A DNA stretch of 64,000 bases, from assembly GCA_031841125.1 (NCBI GenBank), contig CM063112.1, positions 13,356,603 to 13,420,602 on the forward strand, written 5' to 3'. A program made the position numbers and the translations under genes. The notes below the pieces were generated by a model. The model was not told the DNA's origin. It saw only the letters and a list, made by a program, of their open reading frames with translations, and did not search any database. Each line of letters starts with the position of its first letter. The first letter of the stretch is position 1. Shown here piece by piece: positions 34,716-46,239 of the stretch. This stretch comes from Acanthococcus lagerstroemiae. Lineage: Eukaryota > Arthropoda > Insecta > Hemiptera > Eriococcidae.

Positions 34716-36830
34716 GTACTATATTGGCCAGGTCGATCGGAATAATTTAGACAGAGATAACTTTCAGAAAAACTATAGCCGCCTGACATCGTCTCTGACG
34801 AATGTACGAAACACAAACTTAGCTCAAAAACTAAAAATCTCATAGCCAAGAGATCAGCAATCAAGCAAAAAATTAACCTGACTAGGAATGAACAGATTGA
34901 ATTAATAGAAATTTAAAAATTGATCAGAAAGGAAATCAGAAATGATATCCAAAAATTTGACCAAGAATTAATCAAAGAAATTATAGAATCGACCTGGTCA
35001 ATTAGACAGACTAGGAAGGCATTATCCAAAGGCAAGTGGCTTCTAACCAAAATCAGAAATGAGAGAGGTGAACTAGTCTATGATAGAAATACAATTGCTA
35101 GCACAGCAACAAAATTTTATAAAAAAATGTACGATGATGACAGAGCTAACGAGGAGAAAAGTGAGGCCGGACACTGCGACGACTCAACCGACAGTCCAAG
35201 AATACACGAGAGGGATTTTGACGAGGCAACAGCCTCCTTAAAATCCAATTGTGCGCCAGGGCCGGATAAATTAGAAAATTCAACACTCAAAACATTTAAA
35301 CGAGCTCTCATTACTCCGCTGACGGCAATATTCAACTGCATTCTCTCGCAAGGTCTCGTGCCGGAACAATGGCATCTCTCTGAAATTATACTCATTCACA
35401 AAAAAGGCGACAGGTCAGATATTAACAATTATCGGCCCATAAGCCTCTCGTCAAATGTTTGCAAACTTTTTATGAAAATTCTCAAAAAGAAAATCTATCA
35501 GACTTTGGATTCACAGCAACCCGCCGAACAGGCTGGTTTTAGAAAAAATTGCAGCACCGTTGACCATATTCACACACTAAGTCAAATTTTTGAAAAAGCT
35601 AGGGAATTCCAACCAAAAATAGCAGTCATGTTTGTGGATTTTAATAAAGCGTTTGATTCACTATTCCACGACAAAATTTGGTTAACGTTAAGAAACCAAG
35701 GGGTTCCCCTAGGTATCATTCGAATTTTAAGAGAGTCGTATTCCAAATCAGAAGCAATAATTGGGTTGGAGGGCAACTCAGAAAAATTCAAAATCATGAG
35801 AGGAGTCAAACAGGGCGACCCGTTATCACCCAGCATATTTAATGCAGTGCTATAAGAAATCTTCAGAAAATTTGATTGGGAAAGGATGGGTATCAACATG
35901 GGGAGAGACCATTTTTTTTTTTTAAATTAAATACTTGAACAATCATCTGCGCTTTGTTGATGACATAGTGCTGATAGGCAAAAATAACGATGAACTTAAA
36001 GCTATGGCAACTGACTTAGCGAGAGAAAGTAAAAAGTGGGGTCTTTCGATAAATGTTGGGAAAACTAAAATCATGACAAATATCAATCAATTCGGGGAAA
36101 TCAAAATTGACAACAATATCATCCAAATAATTGAAGAATACACATATTTAGGCCAGAATATGACAATTGAAAAAAAGTTAGGAAAGCTAAGGCTTGAAAG
36201 CCTTCTGGGCCAAAAAAAGCCATCCTCAAAGGCAATCTCAATCTTAAATCTAGAATCAGAATCTTGGAGAGTACTGTTTATTCGGTCCTAACCTACGGGG
36301 CGCAAACTTGGGCGTGCACAAAAAAATCAAATACAAAAAATAGGAATTACGCAACATGCAATGTTAAGGAATATTTTAGATGTTAGACTTAAAGACAAAG
36401 TCAATATTTCAGATATCTTCTCCAAAACAGGTGCAAAAAGTGTAGTTAAAAAAATACACAAATTAAAACTTAAATATGCAGGGCATGTGGCAAGGCAACC
36501 CGAGGCTAAATGGAGCAAGATCTCCACATTCTGGTATCCTAGAAGAGGCAAACGCAAAGTAGGCAGACCCCCACTGAGATGGGCTGACGGGGTAGTTGGA
36601 GTGGCTGAGCCAAACTGGTCTCAAAAAGCTAAAAATCGAAAAACATGGATTGACTTGATCGAAGCTCATACACAGCAATGTGTCACTGGGTGAGGTGCAC
36701 GTGGAACTCCACTTACCTAATTAGTTAAATGTATGTAAATATCTAAGAATTAAGTAGTTTCCGTTGCCCGACCGAATATGTGAGCTTTAAATAAAAATAA
36801 AATAGAAAATAAAAATTTTATTTCCTATTT
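34716..36830 (+). pseudogene. RTE-like LINE, 5'-truncated, ORF broken
   Basis: The main frame 34920-35855 (311 codons) is the start of RT: CAPGPDKL at residues 111-118, NNYRPISL at 169-176, QAGFRKN at 204-210, the catalytic block VMFVDFNKAFDSL at 236-248 with D240, and GVKQGDPLSPSIFN at 295-308. A stop and frame change at about 35855-35935, around a T-run, separate it from 35935-36291, which begins with RFVDDIVLIG (the second catalytic pair intact) and has TYLGQ. A third frame 36361-36693 carries KYAGHVARQPEAKW and GRPPLRWADGV, the C-terminal basic tail. Remains of the linker precede 34920. It ends in an A-rich tail at 36785-36830. Roughly two inactivating shifts make it non-functional although most motifs survive, so it is a comparatively young copy. 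Confidence 0.85.
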
Positions 36831-37777
36831 TGCTTATGATAGTATTATGCGACTCGTACTTTTCAACAAAAGGAACTATTTCCTCAAAGAAAGTGAAGAA
36901 ATTAACTGGATAAGTGTATTGTTTGTTTGCATGAAATGGTTTCTCAGTTAAATTAGTGTATAATTTATTTGAATCGAACCAAAAGTAGATGCAACATTCT
37001 GTGGTACTGTTTTCAGGAAATTTTCCAATAAATAATGCGATGTGAGTTATGTCTCATAAATATGTCAACTATTAAATGGTAATTTTGGTATTCTGTTTCA
37101 GGTTTCCAGCGATGTGGTTGTCCTCACCGAGTATTTGAAGGTCATTCCAGCCAGAAGAGGGTGTACATCCAAATGTGAAGGATAGATCCAGAATCAATAC
37201 AGAAAATTAGAAATAATACGTGTTTCAATTTTTCGTTAACTTAAAAACTTATTGCTTAAAAATGAGCTCTAGGAACACTAAAACTGGGATCACTGGTATT
37301 TTAGAGGACAGCTGCAAGTTTAGGGGAAAATAAGTTTGGAAAAGTTGGTTTGCTTCTCGAGGTACCAGAAAAAAAAAAAGAAAAAAAATTAAAATTGTTC
37401 CTCTGTGTTATGAATGATAAATCATCATATCCTATATTTATACGGATTACAGATTTTCTGGAAAGAATTTCACCTATTTCTCCCTACAGAAGAACTATAA
37501 TAAAATGTTGTGCTTAGAATTTGAATACAGCAACAGAATGGCTGAAGTGTTAATATAATTGCATAATTGCAACGCCGTGAATATTCCACAAAATATAGAA
37601 AGTTAAGAACCATCTCTCGAAATGTTAATAAAATTGCATACTCAAAACGCCGTAAATCCGTCATTACACTCTCCGGTTTCTTTCAAAATGTTAATGGGGA
37701 TTGGAGCGCGATCAACGCTTTCAGGATGAGCCACGGATGTCAAACCCCATCAATTTTTATTGGGACCTGGACCACTA
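36831..37777. other. No gene recognised
   Basis: AT-rich DNA. A ~40-bp word (TAATAAAATTGCATA-like with CGCCGT) appears twice near 37555 and 37620. Nothing codes for a recognisable protein. Confidence 0.4.
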
Positions 37778-37953
37778 TTCTCGAAAAGTTGTTATGCGAT
37801 GTTATGATAACACCGTTGTTATAAAAAAAGTTGTTATGAGTTGTTACCGGTTGTTACCCATTTACCGCAATGTTGAATAACATCTCATAACCACTCATAA
37901 CACCACCTTGGGACTGGTTGTTATGAGTGGTTACCGTAACAACTTTTCGAGAA
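37778..37953. mobile_element. MITE with TTCTCGAAAAGTTGTTA ends and TA duplication
   Basis: Left end TTCTCGAAAAGTTGTTA, right end TAACAACTTTTCGAGAA, flanked on both sides by TA (37776-37777 and 37954-37955). The inside is built of GTTATGAG/CTCATAAC words in both orientations, so the 176-bp element can fold on itself. A TA duplication is usual for Tc1/mariner-type MITEs; the assignment is inferred from that alone. Confidence 0.8.
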
Positions 37954-37955
37954 TA

Positions 37956-39009
37956 CCGCTCCTGGTTCGGTTCTTCATTCAGTGTAACTGTGGTCCAGTC
38001 TAGGTATAACCCTTTTTCGGTTTCAAGAGTTCGGGTTCTTTTAAAACAGGGTTTTGAGTGTACACGGTTCGATTTCACTTGAGTTTTTGAAGATCGAACT
38101 AGGATTCGGAGCAGAGTTCGAGTTCAATTTTAGATTCAACTTTCTGTGATTCAGGTTTCCTCAGATGTGGTCCTTGTTACTCTTGGTTTTAAAAAAAAAT
38201 CCTGTTTCAGTCGGACCACGCTCTAAATCGGTTCCATGGGTTGAAAAAACATTTTCTGCAAAATCTGTGCAAAATTGGAAAAGGTTAACCCGGCCCGCAA
38301 GGAAGGAGAAATTCTTACGGAAACTGACATTGATCAATAGCTAAGGGAGCCTCCTTATATGAGCCTATTAATTACCGTTTTACTGAATGAAGTTTTTGAG
38401 GGTTGTCGAATTAATTTCAGGAATTCTCCCTCCCTTCAACCGTTCAGGCTTACTTCAATTTCCCTCAAGTTTCGAATTCATTACATCGACAGTACAGTTT
38501 CTCGGACCGGTGAATCCATTTCTCGAGTTCTTTCTCTTATCTCCTCAACCCTTCTGAGGCTCACAAGGAGCTAACATACAATTGGACGCTGTTAAGCGTA
38601 AGGAAACCAACTGACATTTGTAAACAAAATGAGCTATTAGTATCGTTGGAAAGAGCGTAAATAGTAGAATTTTTCAAGATTGGGCCCTCGATTGAAAAAT
38701 GTGTACTCACGTTGAAAAAATCTTATCAGTAAATGCTAGGTCATACAGTTTCTACATGGCTCTTGAACTTCGAATCGGGTGTTCTCAAAAAACAGATTTT
38801 GCTGGTTGGTTCCCTAACGCTTCACGGTGTCCAATTACTTCAGTTTTTCCGATTTCCAAGTTTTTTAAATCGACAATGGGGTTTCTAGGGTTGTTGAATC
38901 AATCAGCACTTAGCAGTGTTATCAAATAAGACGCAACTCTCCATGCAAAGTTCACTATCATTATCCACTAGATAAGAAGAATAACTGCAGAAAGCTTTGA
39001 ATGGTATAA
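37956..39009. other. No gene recognised
   Basis: Unassigned DNA; several TTCGGTTC/GGTTCG-like words at 37970-38220 suggest degraded repeat. Frames at 38359-38574 and 38699-38929 show no known motif. Confidence 0.4.
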
Positions 39010-39440
39010 CAGAATGGACACGTACGTGAAGAATTCGCCTTAACGAACAAAAATGTGTTCATGTCCCACTCACACTTAGAAAAAGGGAAATTCATCATTG
39101 TGTATACATCAATCGTACTCAGATACCGTAGGCTGAAACGGCAAGGTATCTCGGCCTCCACTTAGATAGTCGTCTGAACTGGAAACATCACGTCAGATTA
39201 AAAGTGCAACCAATAAGCTGGAAACTAAGAGAAATGTACTGACTGATTGGGCCATATTCACAATTAAATCTGTCGAACAAAATACTGATCTATGAAATCA
39301 TAATTAAAGCAAGCTGGACTCATAGTGCCCAGTTATGGGGCTGTACAAAACAGTCGAATAGACTGATTACACAGAGAAGATAGAACAAGATCCCAAGAGC
39401 TACTGTCAACGCCTACCGATACACTAAATACTAAGATGCG
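39010..39440 (+). pseudogene. Jockey-like LINE RT fragment
   Basis: Reading plus-strand frames gives KKGNSS..., then AKYLGLHLDSRLNWKHHVR, then a degraded KLREMY, LIGPYSQLNLSNKILIYE and IIIKASWTHSAQLWGCTKQS. The YLGxxLDxxLxWxxH word and KxxIYKxxIxPxWTYGxQLWG are hallmarks of the thumb of Jockey-clade LINEs. Stops interrupt it and the catalytic core upstream is lost. Confidence 0.8.
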
Positions 39441-39815
39441 CGAAAGTGGAGTCTCCAGCCATGCTCGCGGGTATAGGTCTTCTTGCTCCCTCAAGGCCCA
39501 TCAGAGCCCGGGAGCTGTTCTGTATACCGCTTTGTCGCACAACTCGCAATAGAGAATCACCCTTAAATCGAGCCATGCTGTTGTACAACGAGGTTCTCAA
39601 ATTAAATAAAACAATTGACATATTCTACGACAGCAGGAAAATAATAATTGTTAAATTGAAACAAGCTCTAAATAAGAAATATAATATTCTGTACGTAGAA
39701 AAAAGCAACTAAAACGCAGTTCACCCTCGGTGGCCCACTTCGTTCACCCTTGGCGTATGAGAAATAAATAAAAAGAAATGAAATACAATAAAACAGGTAA
39801 AATAAAATAAAAGCA
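39441..39815 (+). pseudogene. LINE C-terminal tail fragment with A-rich 3' end
   Basis: The frame 39446-39712 contains LFCIPLCRTTRNRESPLNRA then MLLYNEVLKLNKTIDIFYDS. The R-TxR-x-SPxNRxxxxYN pattern followed by a DIF word is the tail seen in several non-LTR elements. A run of AAATAAA/AAAATAAAA repeats at 39764-39812 may be its tail. It is in the same direction as the Jockey piece, but I cannot tell whether the two are one element. Confidence 0.5.
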
Positions 39816-40080
39816 TGTTGCGTGTTGGGCGGGGGGGGGGGGGGGTTAAGCGGGTACGGGCAACTTTAATTAATAATATTAGTGTTGCATTATTATTATT
39901 ATTATTATTATTACACTTATTTATTATTTTTAGTATTATTATTTATTATTTTCATTATTTTTAGTATTATTAGTTATTATTTCTTTATTTTTAGAAGATA
40001 TTATTATTTATTATTTTCTACGTATTATTCGTCTCCCGTGTCGCCCTGTTATTGGCCGTCTGGCTGTTGGGTGGCACGTT
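39816..40080. repeat. G-run and (TTA)n low-complexity tract
   Basis: An almost pure G tract occupies 39829-39846. TTATTATTATT-type repeat fills 39888-40020 and gives a hydrophobic frame that is not a gene. Confidence 0.85.
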
Positions 40081-40617
40081 AAGCCAAATAAAATAAAATT
40101 AAAATTAAATATTCATCGGAACCTGGGAATCAAATTAGTCGACGACGTCATAGGAGAGACTGCTGGCCGTCCCGAGCGGGAAAGTAATTCAAAAATTTGC
40201 TTTCATCCACTAAAATCCCCCCCCCAAAAAAAACGAAATTTCACCCTACAAGTCTACTTTTTTCTATCATGTAACAGGTGATACGACCTGACAGAATTCC
40301 ATTTTCAGCAGCTTCGTAAATGATACAAAAACAAAACTGAAGAACACCAAAATATGAATTTCTTCACAAGCTGAGAGGCCATTTTTACAAACGAAAACGG
40401 TTAATGCGTAAAAGTAACCCCACTCCTGGTTTGGGTAAAAGGTCAACCAAAATTTCAAAAATAAAGAAGTCAATAACTAGAAGACCGGTGCTGCTCCGCA
40501 GTATTAGTTGTTCATTGGAAGTATAATAACTTAAGCTCAGAGCCAGTCAGAATGAAGCGAGTGTTTTTTATTTATTTTTCTTTAATCTACCATTTTTATT
40601 CCTTCTAAAATTATAAC

Positions 40618-40968
40618 AGGTGAAGTTGAATGTCCACTCACAACTGTCCTCAGACTCAACCAATTTGAGTGATCATAAGCTCAAACGAAAGGTCTTGATC
40701 CAGTGACTGTTCTTAGAGCAAAACAAATTTTTTATCTCAATTAGAACCTGAAATATAGATCTTTTAGTCAAGAAAAATCTTGAAAATATCAAAAGTTAAG
40801 TTGAATGTCCACTCACAACTGTCCTCAGACTCAACCAATTTGAGTGGTCAGAAGCTCAAATGAAAGGTCCTGATCCACTGAGTGTTCTTAGAGCAAAATG
40901 AATTCTTTACCTCAGTAAAAACTTGAGATATAGATCTTTGAGTGGAGGAAACTCTTGGAAAAATCATG
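40618..40968 (+). repeat. Tandem dimer of a ~175-bp unit
   Basis: Two consecutive copies share TTGAATGTCCACTCACAACT, GTCCTCAGACTCAACCAATT and TTGAGTG, then GTTCTTAGAGCAAAA and ATATAGATCTTT. They differ by a few percent. The DNA after it (41040-41135) reads ACAAATCGGCCGGATAGAA and ends in ATATATAGATTAT, a form common at the 3' ends of insect non-LTR elements, so the dimer may be a 3' UTR of a LINE. Confidence 0.8.
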
Positions 40969-41135
40969 AATTAAGTCGCATTTGAGTATAACCTGAGTTG
41001 GGTCAAAGTTAAGCGAATTCCAATACTTGATGACATATCTACATATGAATACCTTTCATTAAAAAAAATATGAAACAAATCGGCCGGATAGAACGGCCGG
41101 ACGAACTCGTATTAATTTCTTTTAATATATAGATT

Positions 41136-42852
41136 ATATGAATAAATACAAACTGGAAATTTATCGCGCGAATTATACCAATTTTGTGGCTTTTTGGGGG
41201 TTGTTATAAGAAATTGAGTAAAAATTTGTGTAGAATTTGACGAGCAACAATTTTTGTTTGAAAAAATTCGCCTCAAGTCGATATGGTTTGATGAGATTCT
41301 GCCACTTCTAATTCAACTGTACCTTAGGGTGGTTTTTTTACTCTCGGTGAAAAACGTTCGTAATTTTGCAATTTTTGCATGCCCCCCCCCCCATTGCTAA
41401 ATAAAAGGTGCCAAATCGCAGAAAACTCGGTCAAGAGCAACCCACGCCTCGAAGGAATTCAAATCAATAGCATTACCAGACATTTTAACAATTTCAGACT
41501 CCTCAACTACTAGAACCACCCCACGCAAGCCCAACAATTATTTTTGTTTTGAAACTGGGTTTTCAGCGTCCAGACTTTCAAGAAATTTTTCGAACTGATC
41601 TCCTGTTCCTTCTCGACTGAGAGGTTCTGATCGACGCGTTGGTAGAATCCCATTTCGCCCCCATTTTCTTCATTCTGCGAGCGTCGACAAAACCAATCCC
41701 GATCCTAATATATCTCAAGTCAGCGCTTATCCTTATTCCCAATAATTAGGCGGACGAGTATTCGAATTTGAGCAGCAGCCCCCAGGGATCGAGCGTGGAA
41801 TGTATTCACGCGGTGTAACGTGAGATATATCGGCCTTCGTAATCTTCATAGGTACTTCAGTGTACTTGACCAAAATGAAGCGACGTTTATTTTAATTAAG
41901 AGCGTGAAACGTGATTTGCCTTATCTTCAAGTAAATACTTACACCGAGGGTCATCCGATGAACCGAGACTCGGATTGAACGTAATTGACTTCGGCAGTAT
42001 CAGTACCCTTCATCCTTCTTGTTAAAAATAGCCCCCCCCCCTTGGATACCACCTCAACTCCTTCGTCAACACTCATTCTACCCGTGCCAGTTTCCTGCTT
42101 CGTTTGGGCGTCTTGCTTCTGCCTACAGACCAGTATGATTAGACGAAAAACACAATTTACAAAATTTACAGTCAACTCTAAATAGGGTTTTTACATCACT
42201 AAAAGCCCAAAGATCGAAAAATCAAGAGTTAATAATTTGGGGAGATAAAAAAATAAAATTTCACTTATGAAGGATTAAATAGAAAATACGTCGAATAACA
42301 ATAACATAGTTAGAATAATACTTTAATAACAGACGAAAGTAAACAGGAGACACCCTTCCAACAACCCAGCAAGCGGTACTGCCATCTCTCACAAAATTTC
42401 GCGAGATCTCATGAATTTTTGAAAAATCCCATAATTTTTGACAAGCCCACGAATTTTTATGTACATAAATCTAGAGTTGAAGGTTGTTTCTATTTTGCTC
42501 TTGTTTTGGGGTGTGTTCTTGGGAAGTAGGTAGTCAAGTAACTACTGAGATGTTACCAACAAATGTCTGAATTGTTTGTGTTCATGTTGAAGGCAGTTAC
42601 CAAGTAGCACAGTTATGTTGGATTTTTCATGATTGGTTCTGTTTTATTTTCTTACGTAAATCGTTACCATTGTGTACTGTTCAAACTTTGGAATTCTGTA
42701 TTTCGCTTTTTATTCATAATTTCTGTGCTTTGTAAGCTTTTTAAAATTTTGAGCGTCGTTTTATTTTTCAGTTTTGTTTTCATAATGTAATTTTATCCCG
42801 CCGTGTTTTAGTATTCGTTGTTCTTACATTAATCTTCTATCTAAATTGTGCC
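41136..42852. other. No gene recognised
   Basis: AT-rich with C-runs near 41384 and 42031. No known protein, RNA or paired repeat was found. Confidence 0.4.
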
Positions 42853-43429
42853 GTGTCGATTTGTAACCAATGTCGTCAATTTCGGAAACCAGCAGCCGCG
42901 CTGAAAAAAGAGGTCAGACACCCTTGTTATACTGTAGGTCGGAGAGATACTGCCGATACAGATTTTACAAATGTAGCAGTCAAGCTACTCGATGATTCTA
43001 TGGCCATTTTGGATAAGAACCTGACCAACCGACCGATAGATACGTCAATAACCAAAAAAGTTGACGAACCAAAACCGTATGTACCATTATCCTCCTCTTA
43101 CTTACCAATTTCTAGTATGCTAACAGTTGTAGCTCTACACCGTTTAATACACTGACACTATCTCGACAATGACAACCTCTACTCGACTTTCTATTATCGA
43201 CTATTCTGCTTTGTATAAGGCCACCGATCCTCAACTGAGCCAGGTCTTTAATCCTTCTGAATCCAGTGACGATGAGATCCCGAGCCCCTCTAGTAAGTAC
43301 ATTCAGTTTCGACTTTCCCAACCCTGGTTGTACTTGGTTTTTGTGGTGATTGCTCATAGTCTGACAATGATAGCAGGTTTGCGCTTTGGCGGTATCCGAA
43401 TATATAGTATAAACTGGCAGAATTATTGA
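42853..43429 (+). other. Unrecognised open frames, possible exon
   Basis: Two adjacent frames (42853-43155 and 43169-43429) have balanced composition, unlike the neighbourhood. The second includes ATDPQLSQVFNPSESSDDEI then PSPSS, where a strong donor-like CTCTA|GTAAGT follows at about 43292. I do not recognise either protein. It may be a decayed transposase or a host exon. Confidence 0.25.
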
Positions 43430-43484
43430 TATTATGTCTCATTCTCACTATTGAAAAGTAAAGGTAGAATCAGTGTAAAAGGAT

Positions 43485-43595
43485 TCCTTTGAGACTCGGA
43501 CTCGAGTCTTTTTAAAATCGTGGACTCATGACTCGGACTTCGAGTCTAAACAAAATAAATGACTCGTGACTTGGACTCGAGTCAGTTTTGGGTAC
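43485..43595. repeat. Cluster of GACTC/GAGTC motifs
   Basis: GACTCGGACTCGAGTC and related words occur about ten times in both orientations within 110 bp (GACTCGGACTCGAGTC, GACTCATGACTCGGACTTCG, GACTTGGACTCGAGTC). Such clusters are typical of subterminal repeats of hAT-like elements, but no terminal repeats were identified. Confidence 0.65.
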
Positions 43596-44104
43596 TCGAT
43601 GCCCAATCCTGTTCACAGCGAACAAAAGAAAGAAAACCACTGACTTAGGCCACTTTGGTGTGAGAGATATGACCATTGGGATATAAACCTGCACTAGAGT
43701 GCGCTGCAAAATCACCTACGCGGGTGAAAATAAATGAGTGATCATGTATTCTTTTAAATAGAAAAACTGCTATCTTCAGGAGGGTAAAAAGGGAGTAGAA
43801 ATTTTTCTACCAGTAGAACTGATTATAATTCAAATTTTTGGTGATGATACAGTTACATTGAGGACAAATTTTCTTTGAAAGTGAATTTCTAATCGACTTA
43901 ATGATAGTTGAAGTTTGCTACACGCTTACAGTAAATCATACCTGATCACACAAATAGGGCTGCCAACACTTGAAACTAAGTTTACATCCCAATCGATGGG
44001 TGAAAACAGCTGGAATGCGAATGTACGTCAAGAAGACGAGTGAGAAATGAAAGTGATAAGAAAGGCAAGGTGTGATAACAAAAGTACATATAAGTATTAC
44101 TAGA

Positions 44105-44112
44105 GCTCTATA
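44105..44112 (+). repeat. Target duplication GCTCTATA, left copy
   Basis: Identical to 44767-44774. Confidence 0.9.
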
Positions 44113-44766
44113 CAGTGGCGTCGTGTCTGGGTGTTCAAGGTGTTCACTGCACACCCACTTAATTTTGCCTTACAACAAAAATCCCAGAAACAAGGAAAGA
44201 TTTAAATTGATTAAAATACAAAATATAACCTCGAAAAGTTGAAAAATAGCCGGAATTTTTCTCTTTGCGCTTCGCGCGGTTCTTTTATCTTTGTCACATA
44301 CTATGGGAATCGCGTAGGCTGTTCACTAGAAACATTGCACTCTCGTTCATCTTGTTGCAGTGGCGTTATCTTTGTCACATACTATAGGAATCGCGTAGGA
44401 TGTTCACTAGCAACATTGCACACTCTTGTTGGTCTTGTCGCAATGGCGTTATCTTTGTCACATACTATAGGAATCGCGTAGGATGTTCACTAGCAACATT
44501 ACACACTCTCGTTGGTCTTGTCGCAGTGGCGTTCGCAACAAAGACCACGAAGAGTGAAGCGAAGACTTCGTTAATTTAAATAGCAGGGTGTTCACCAGCA
44601 AAAATGAACGTTCTGGAAGCGCATGCGCATGCAGCTATGTGGTGAGTAGATGGATGCAACTTCATTCTTCATTGACACCCATTATTTATACATACTGACA
44701 CTGTGTGGGGGGAGGCGTAGACCCGCCAGTTAAACACCTGGGAAAGAGCACCACGCGACGCCACTG
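44113..44766. mobile_element. Non-autonomous hAT element with 8-bp target duplication
   Basis: Left end CAGTGGCGTCGTGTCTGGG; right end (reverse complement) CAGTGGCGTCGCGTGGTGC. Both begin CAGTGGCGTCG, as hAT ends often begin CAG. GCTCTATA flanks both sides exactly. The 654-bp element has no transposase and contains three tandem 81-83-bp repeats (44285-44531). Its insertion site lies within the end of a palindromic element (44775-44940). Confidence 0.92.
44285..44531 (+). repeat. Three tandem ~83-bp repeats inside the hAT element
   Basis: Copies at 44285-44365, 44366-44448 and 44449-44531 each begin TTATCTTTGTCACATACTAT and end GTCGCAATGGCG or close variants. They lie head to tail without spacers, so this is a minisatellite and not a CRISPR. 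Confidence 0.92.
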
Positions 44767-44774
44767 GCTCTATA
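44767..44774 (+). repeat. Target duplication GCTCTATA, right copy
   Basis: Identical to 44105-44112. Confidence 0.9.
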
Positions 44775-44945
44775 CTTCGTGTGAGTACAATCGTCCGCCA
44801 TTTTGACTCCAACCTTGCCAGTCGATGCCGAATCCGACTGTATACGGAGCGTACCGCGTAGTCAATTCGGCATCCCTGGGCGAGGTTAAAGCCAAAATGG
44901 CGGATAATTGTACTCACACGAAGTTATAGAGCTATATTACAAAAA
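44775..44945. mobile_element. Palindromic MITE interrupted by the hAT insertion
   Basis: CTTCGTGTGAGTACAATCGT then CCGCCATTTTG at 44775-44807 is inverted at about 44893-44927 (CAAAATGGCGGATAATTGTA then CTCACACGAAG). The inverted match continues outward through TATAGAGCT on the right (44930-44938), whose left counterpart AGCTCTATA is at 44104-44112, on the far side of the hAT. So the hAT entered the left arm of this older palindrome. Confidence 0.8.
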
Positions 44946-45169
44946 ACCAATGAGACAAAATTTTTTTTTTTGTGTCCTGTTTCCATAGCTTAGAACTTCG
45001 AAACGGTGATAGATAGAATATTCCGCTTTATTGCATCGTGTCGGGCACAAATTTTTACACTAGATAGCACTCCTAACTCATTTTTCATAAAAAATGACTC
45101 AGGTCACTTTGCAATGTGGCTCTTCAATTCTAATATCAGAACCGCATTCGGAATTAAATTCAATGATTC

Positions 45170-45910
45170 CATCTCTAAATGCAACAAGAAAAACAGCTGG
45201 ATGAACTATGAACTAGGAAAAAACCAAAATTATGTCAAAAGAATCGTCCTCAGCAAAAATTGACATTGACGGCAGGGAGATACAATCTGTAGAGGAAACA
45301 ACTTACTTAGCTCAAGCTAATCGCTTTTGAAAATAAAATGGAGAAAGAAATCAACAGACGAATTGGCTTAGCATGGAAAAAATACTGGGCACTGAGGCAT
45401 ATCTTCGAAGGTAATTTTAAGTATAAACAAAAAGGGAAAATCGTTAACATGTGCGTGCTGCCAGTTCTAACATACGAATGCACAACCTGGACATCAACAG
45501 CAAAAATTCTCACAAAAATCATTCTATGCTATGGTCTATGCTTGGAAAGAGAAAATCGGACAAAATTCGCAATGCTTCACTAAGAAAATCCCTAACATGT
45601 TAAACGCAATAGTTCAAATTAGGAATCAAAAATGGGGGTGAGCGGGACAGGTTGCTAGACTTCCCCCCGACAGATGGGCATATCTGGCCACCTTTTGGAT
45701 TCTTGCGTATAAAAAAAGGGGGGACAAAGAGAGAGATGGAAGGACAAAATTGATTGCCTCTTTTGCCACAAAAAATTATCAAAGAATTGCTACAAAAAAA
45801 AAAAGAATGGGAAAGGGTGAGGTGTACATTTGCTCTCAAAAGGCCGGGGATATTCTCAATGTAAATTAGAAATAGTTACGGTAATGCATGTATTATTCCT
45901 TGAATAAAGG
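45170..45910 (+). pseudogene. RTE-like LINE 3' fragment
   Basis: IDIDGREIQSVEETTYL at 45260, then the frame 45338-45583 with KEINRRIGLAWKKYWALRHI, KGKIVNMCVLPVLTYECTTW, is the RT thumb of RTE-like LINEs (RRISLAWxxFWxLKxxFK...CVxPVLTYGxxTW). After it, 45640-45830 reads AGQVARLPPDRWAYLATFWI and a degraded RGRP-like tail in another frame. It is truncated on the left near 45170 and has several shifts. It belongs with the pieces at 1-311 and 34.7-36.8 kb. Confidence 0.78.
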
Positions 45911-46239
45911 TATTAACAATTAACCCATGCAACAAAATTCCTACAATGGGGGGAGGGGTTCAGCTTGACTGCTCGCTTATACCCATCTTTTTGTGCTATA
46001 AAAAAAAAGGCGACTTGGCATAAAGCCTCGCAAACGCTGACACAGTCTCTGCAATATGCGAAAACTGAGACATAATACATCAGTAAAGAGAGGCGGGGGG
46101 GGGGGGGGATCAACGAACGAATTTGTCGTAAATAAATAGCGACGATATGTATCTCTCGTATGTATAACAGCGATAAGCCCATTTTTTATAAGCGGCTAAA
46201 ACGGCTTAAGACAGAGAACAACGACGTTATCGTCGGAGT
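45911..46239. other. No gene; long G-run
   Basis: Contains a G tract of about 15 at 46087-46101 and no recognised feature otherwise. Confidence 0.45.

Noticed and set aside
39882..40082. Tyr/Phe-rich 66-codon frame that looks like a membrane segment
   Set aside because: It is the (TTA)n low-complexity tract.
44285..44531. Three regular ~83-bp repeats, CRISPR-like at first sight
   Set aside because: The copies abut without spacers and lie inside a hAT element; this is a minisatellite in animal DNA.
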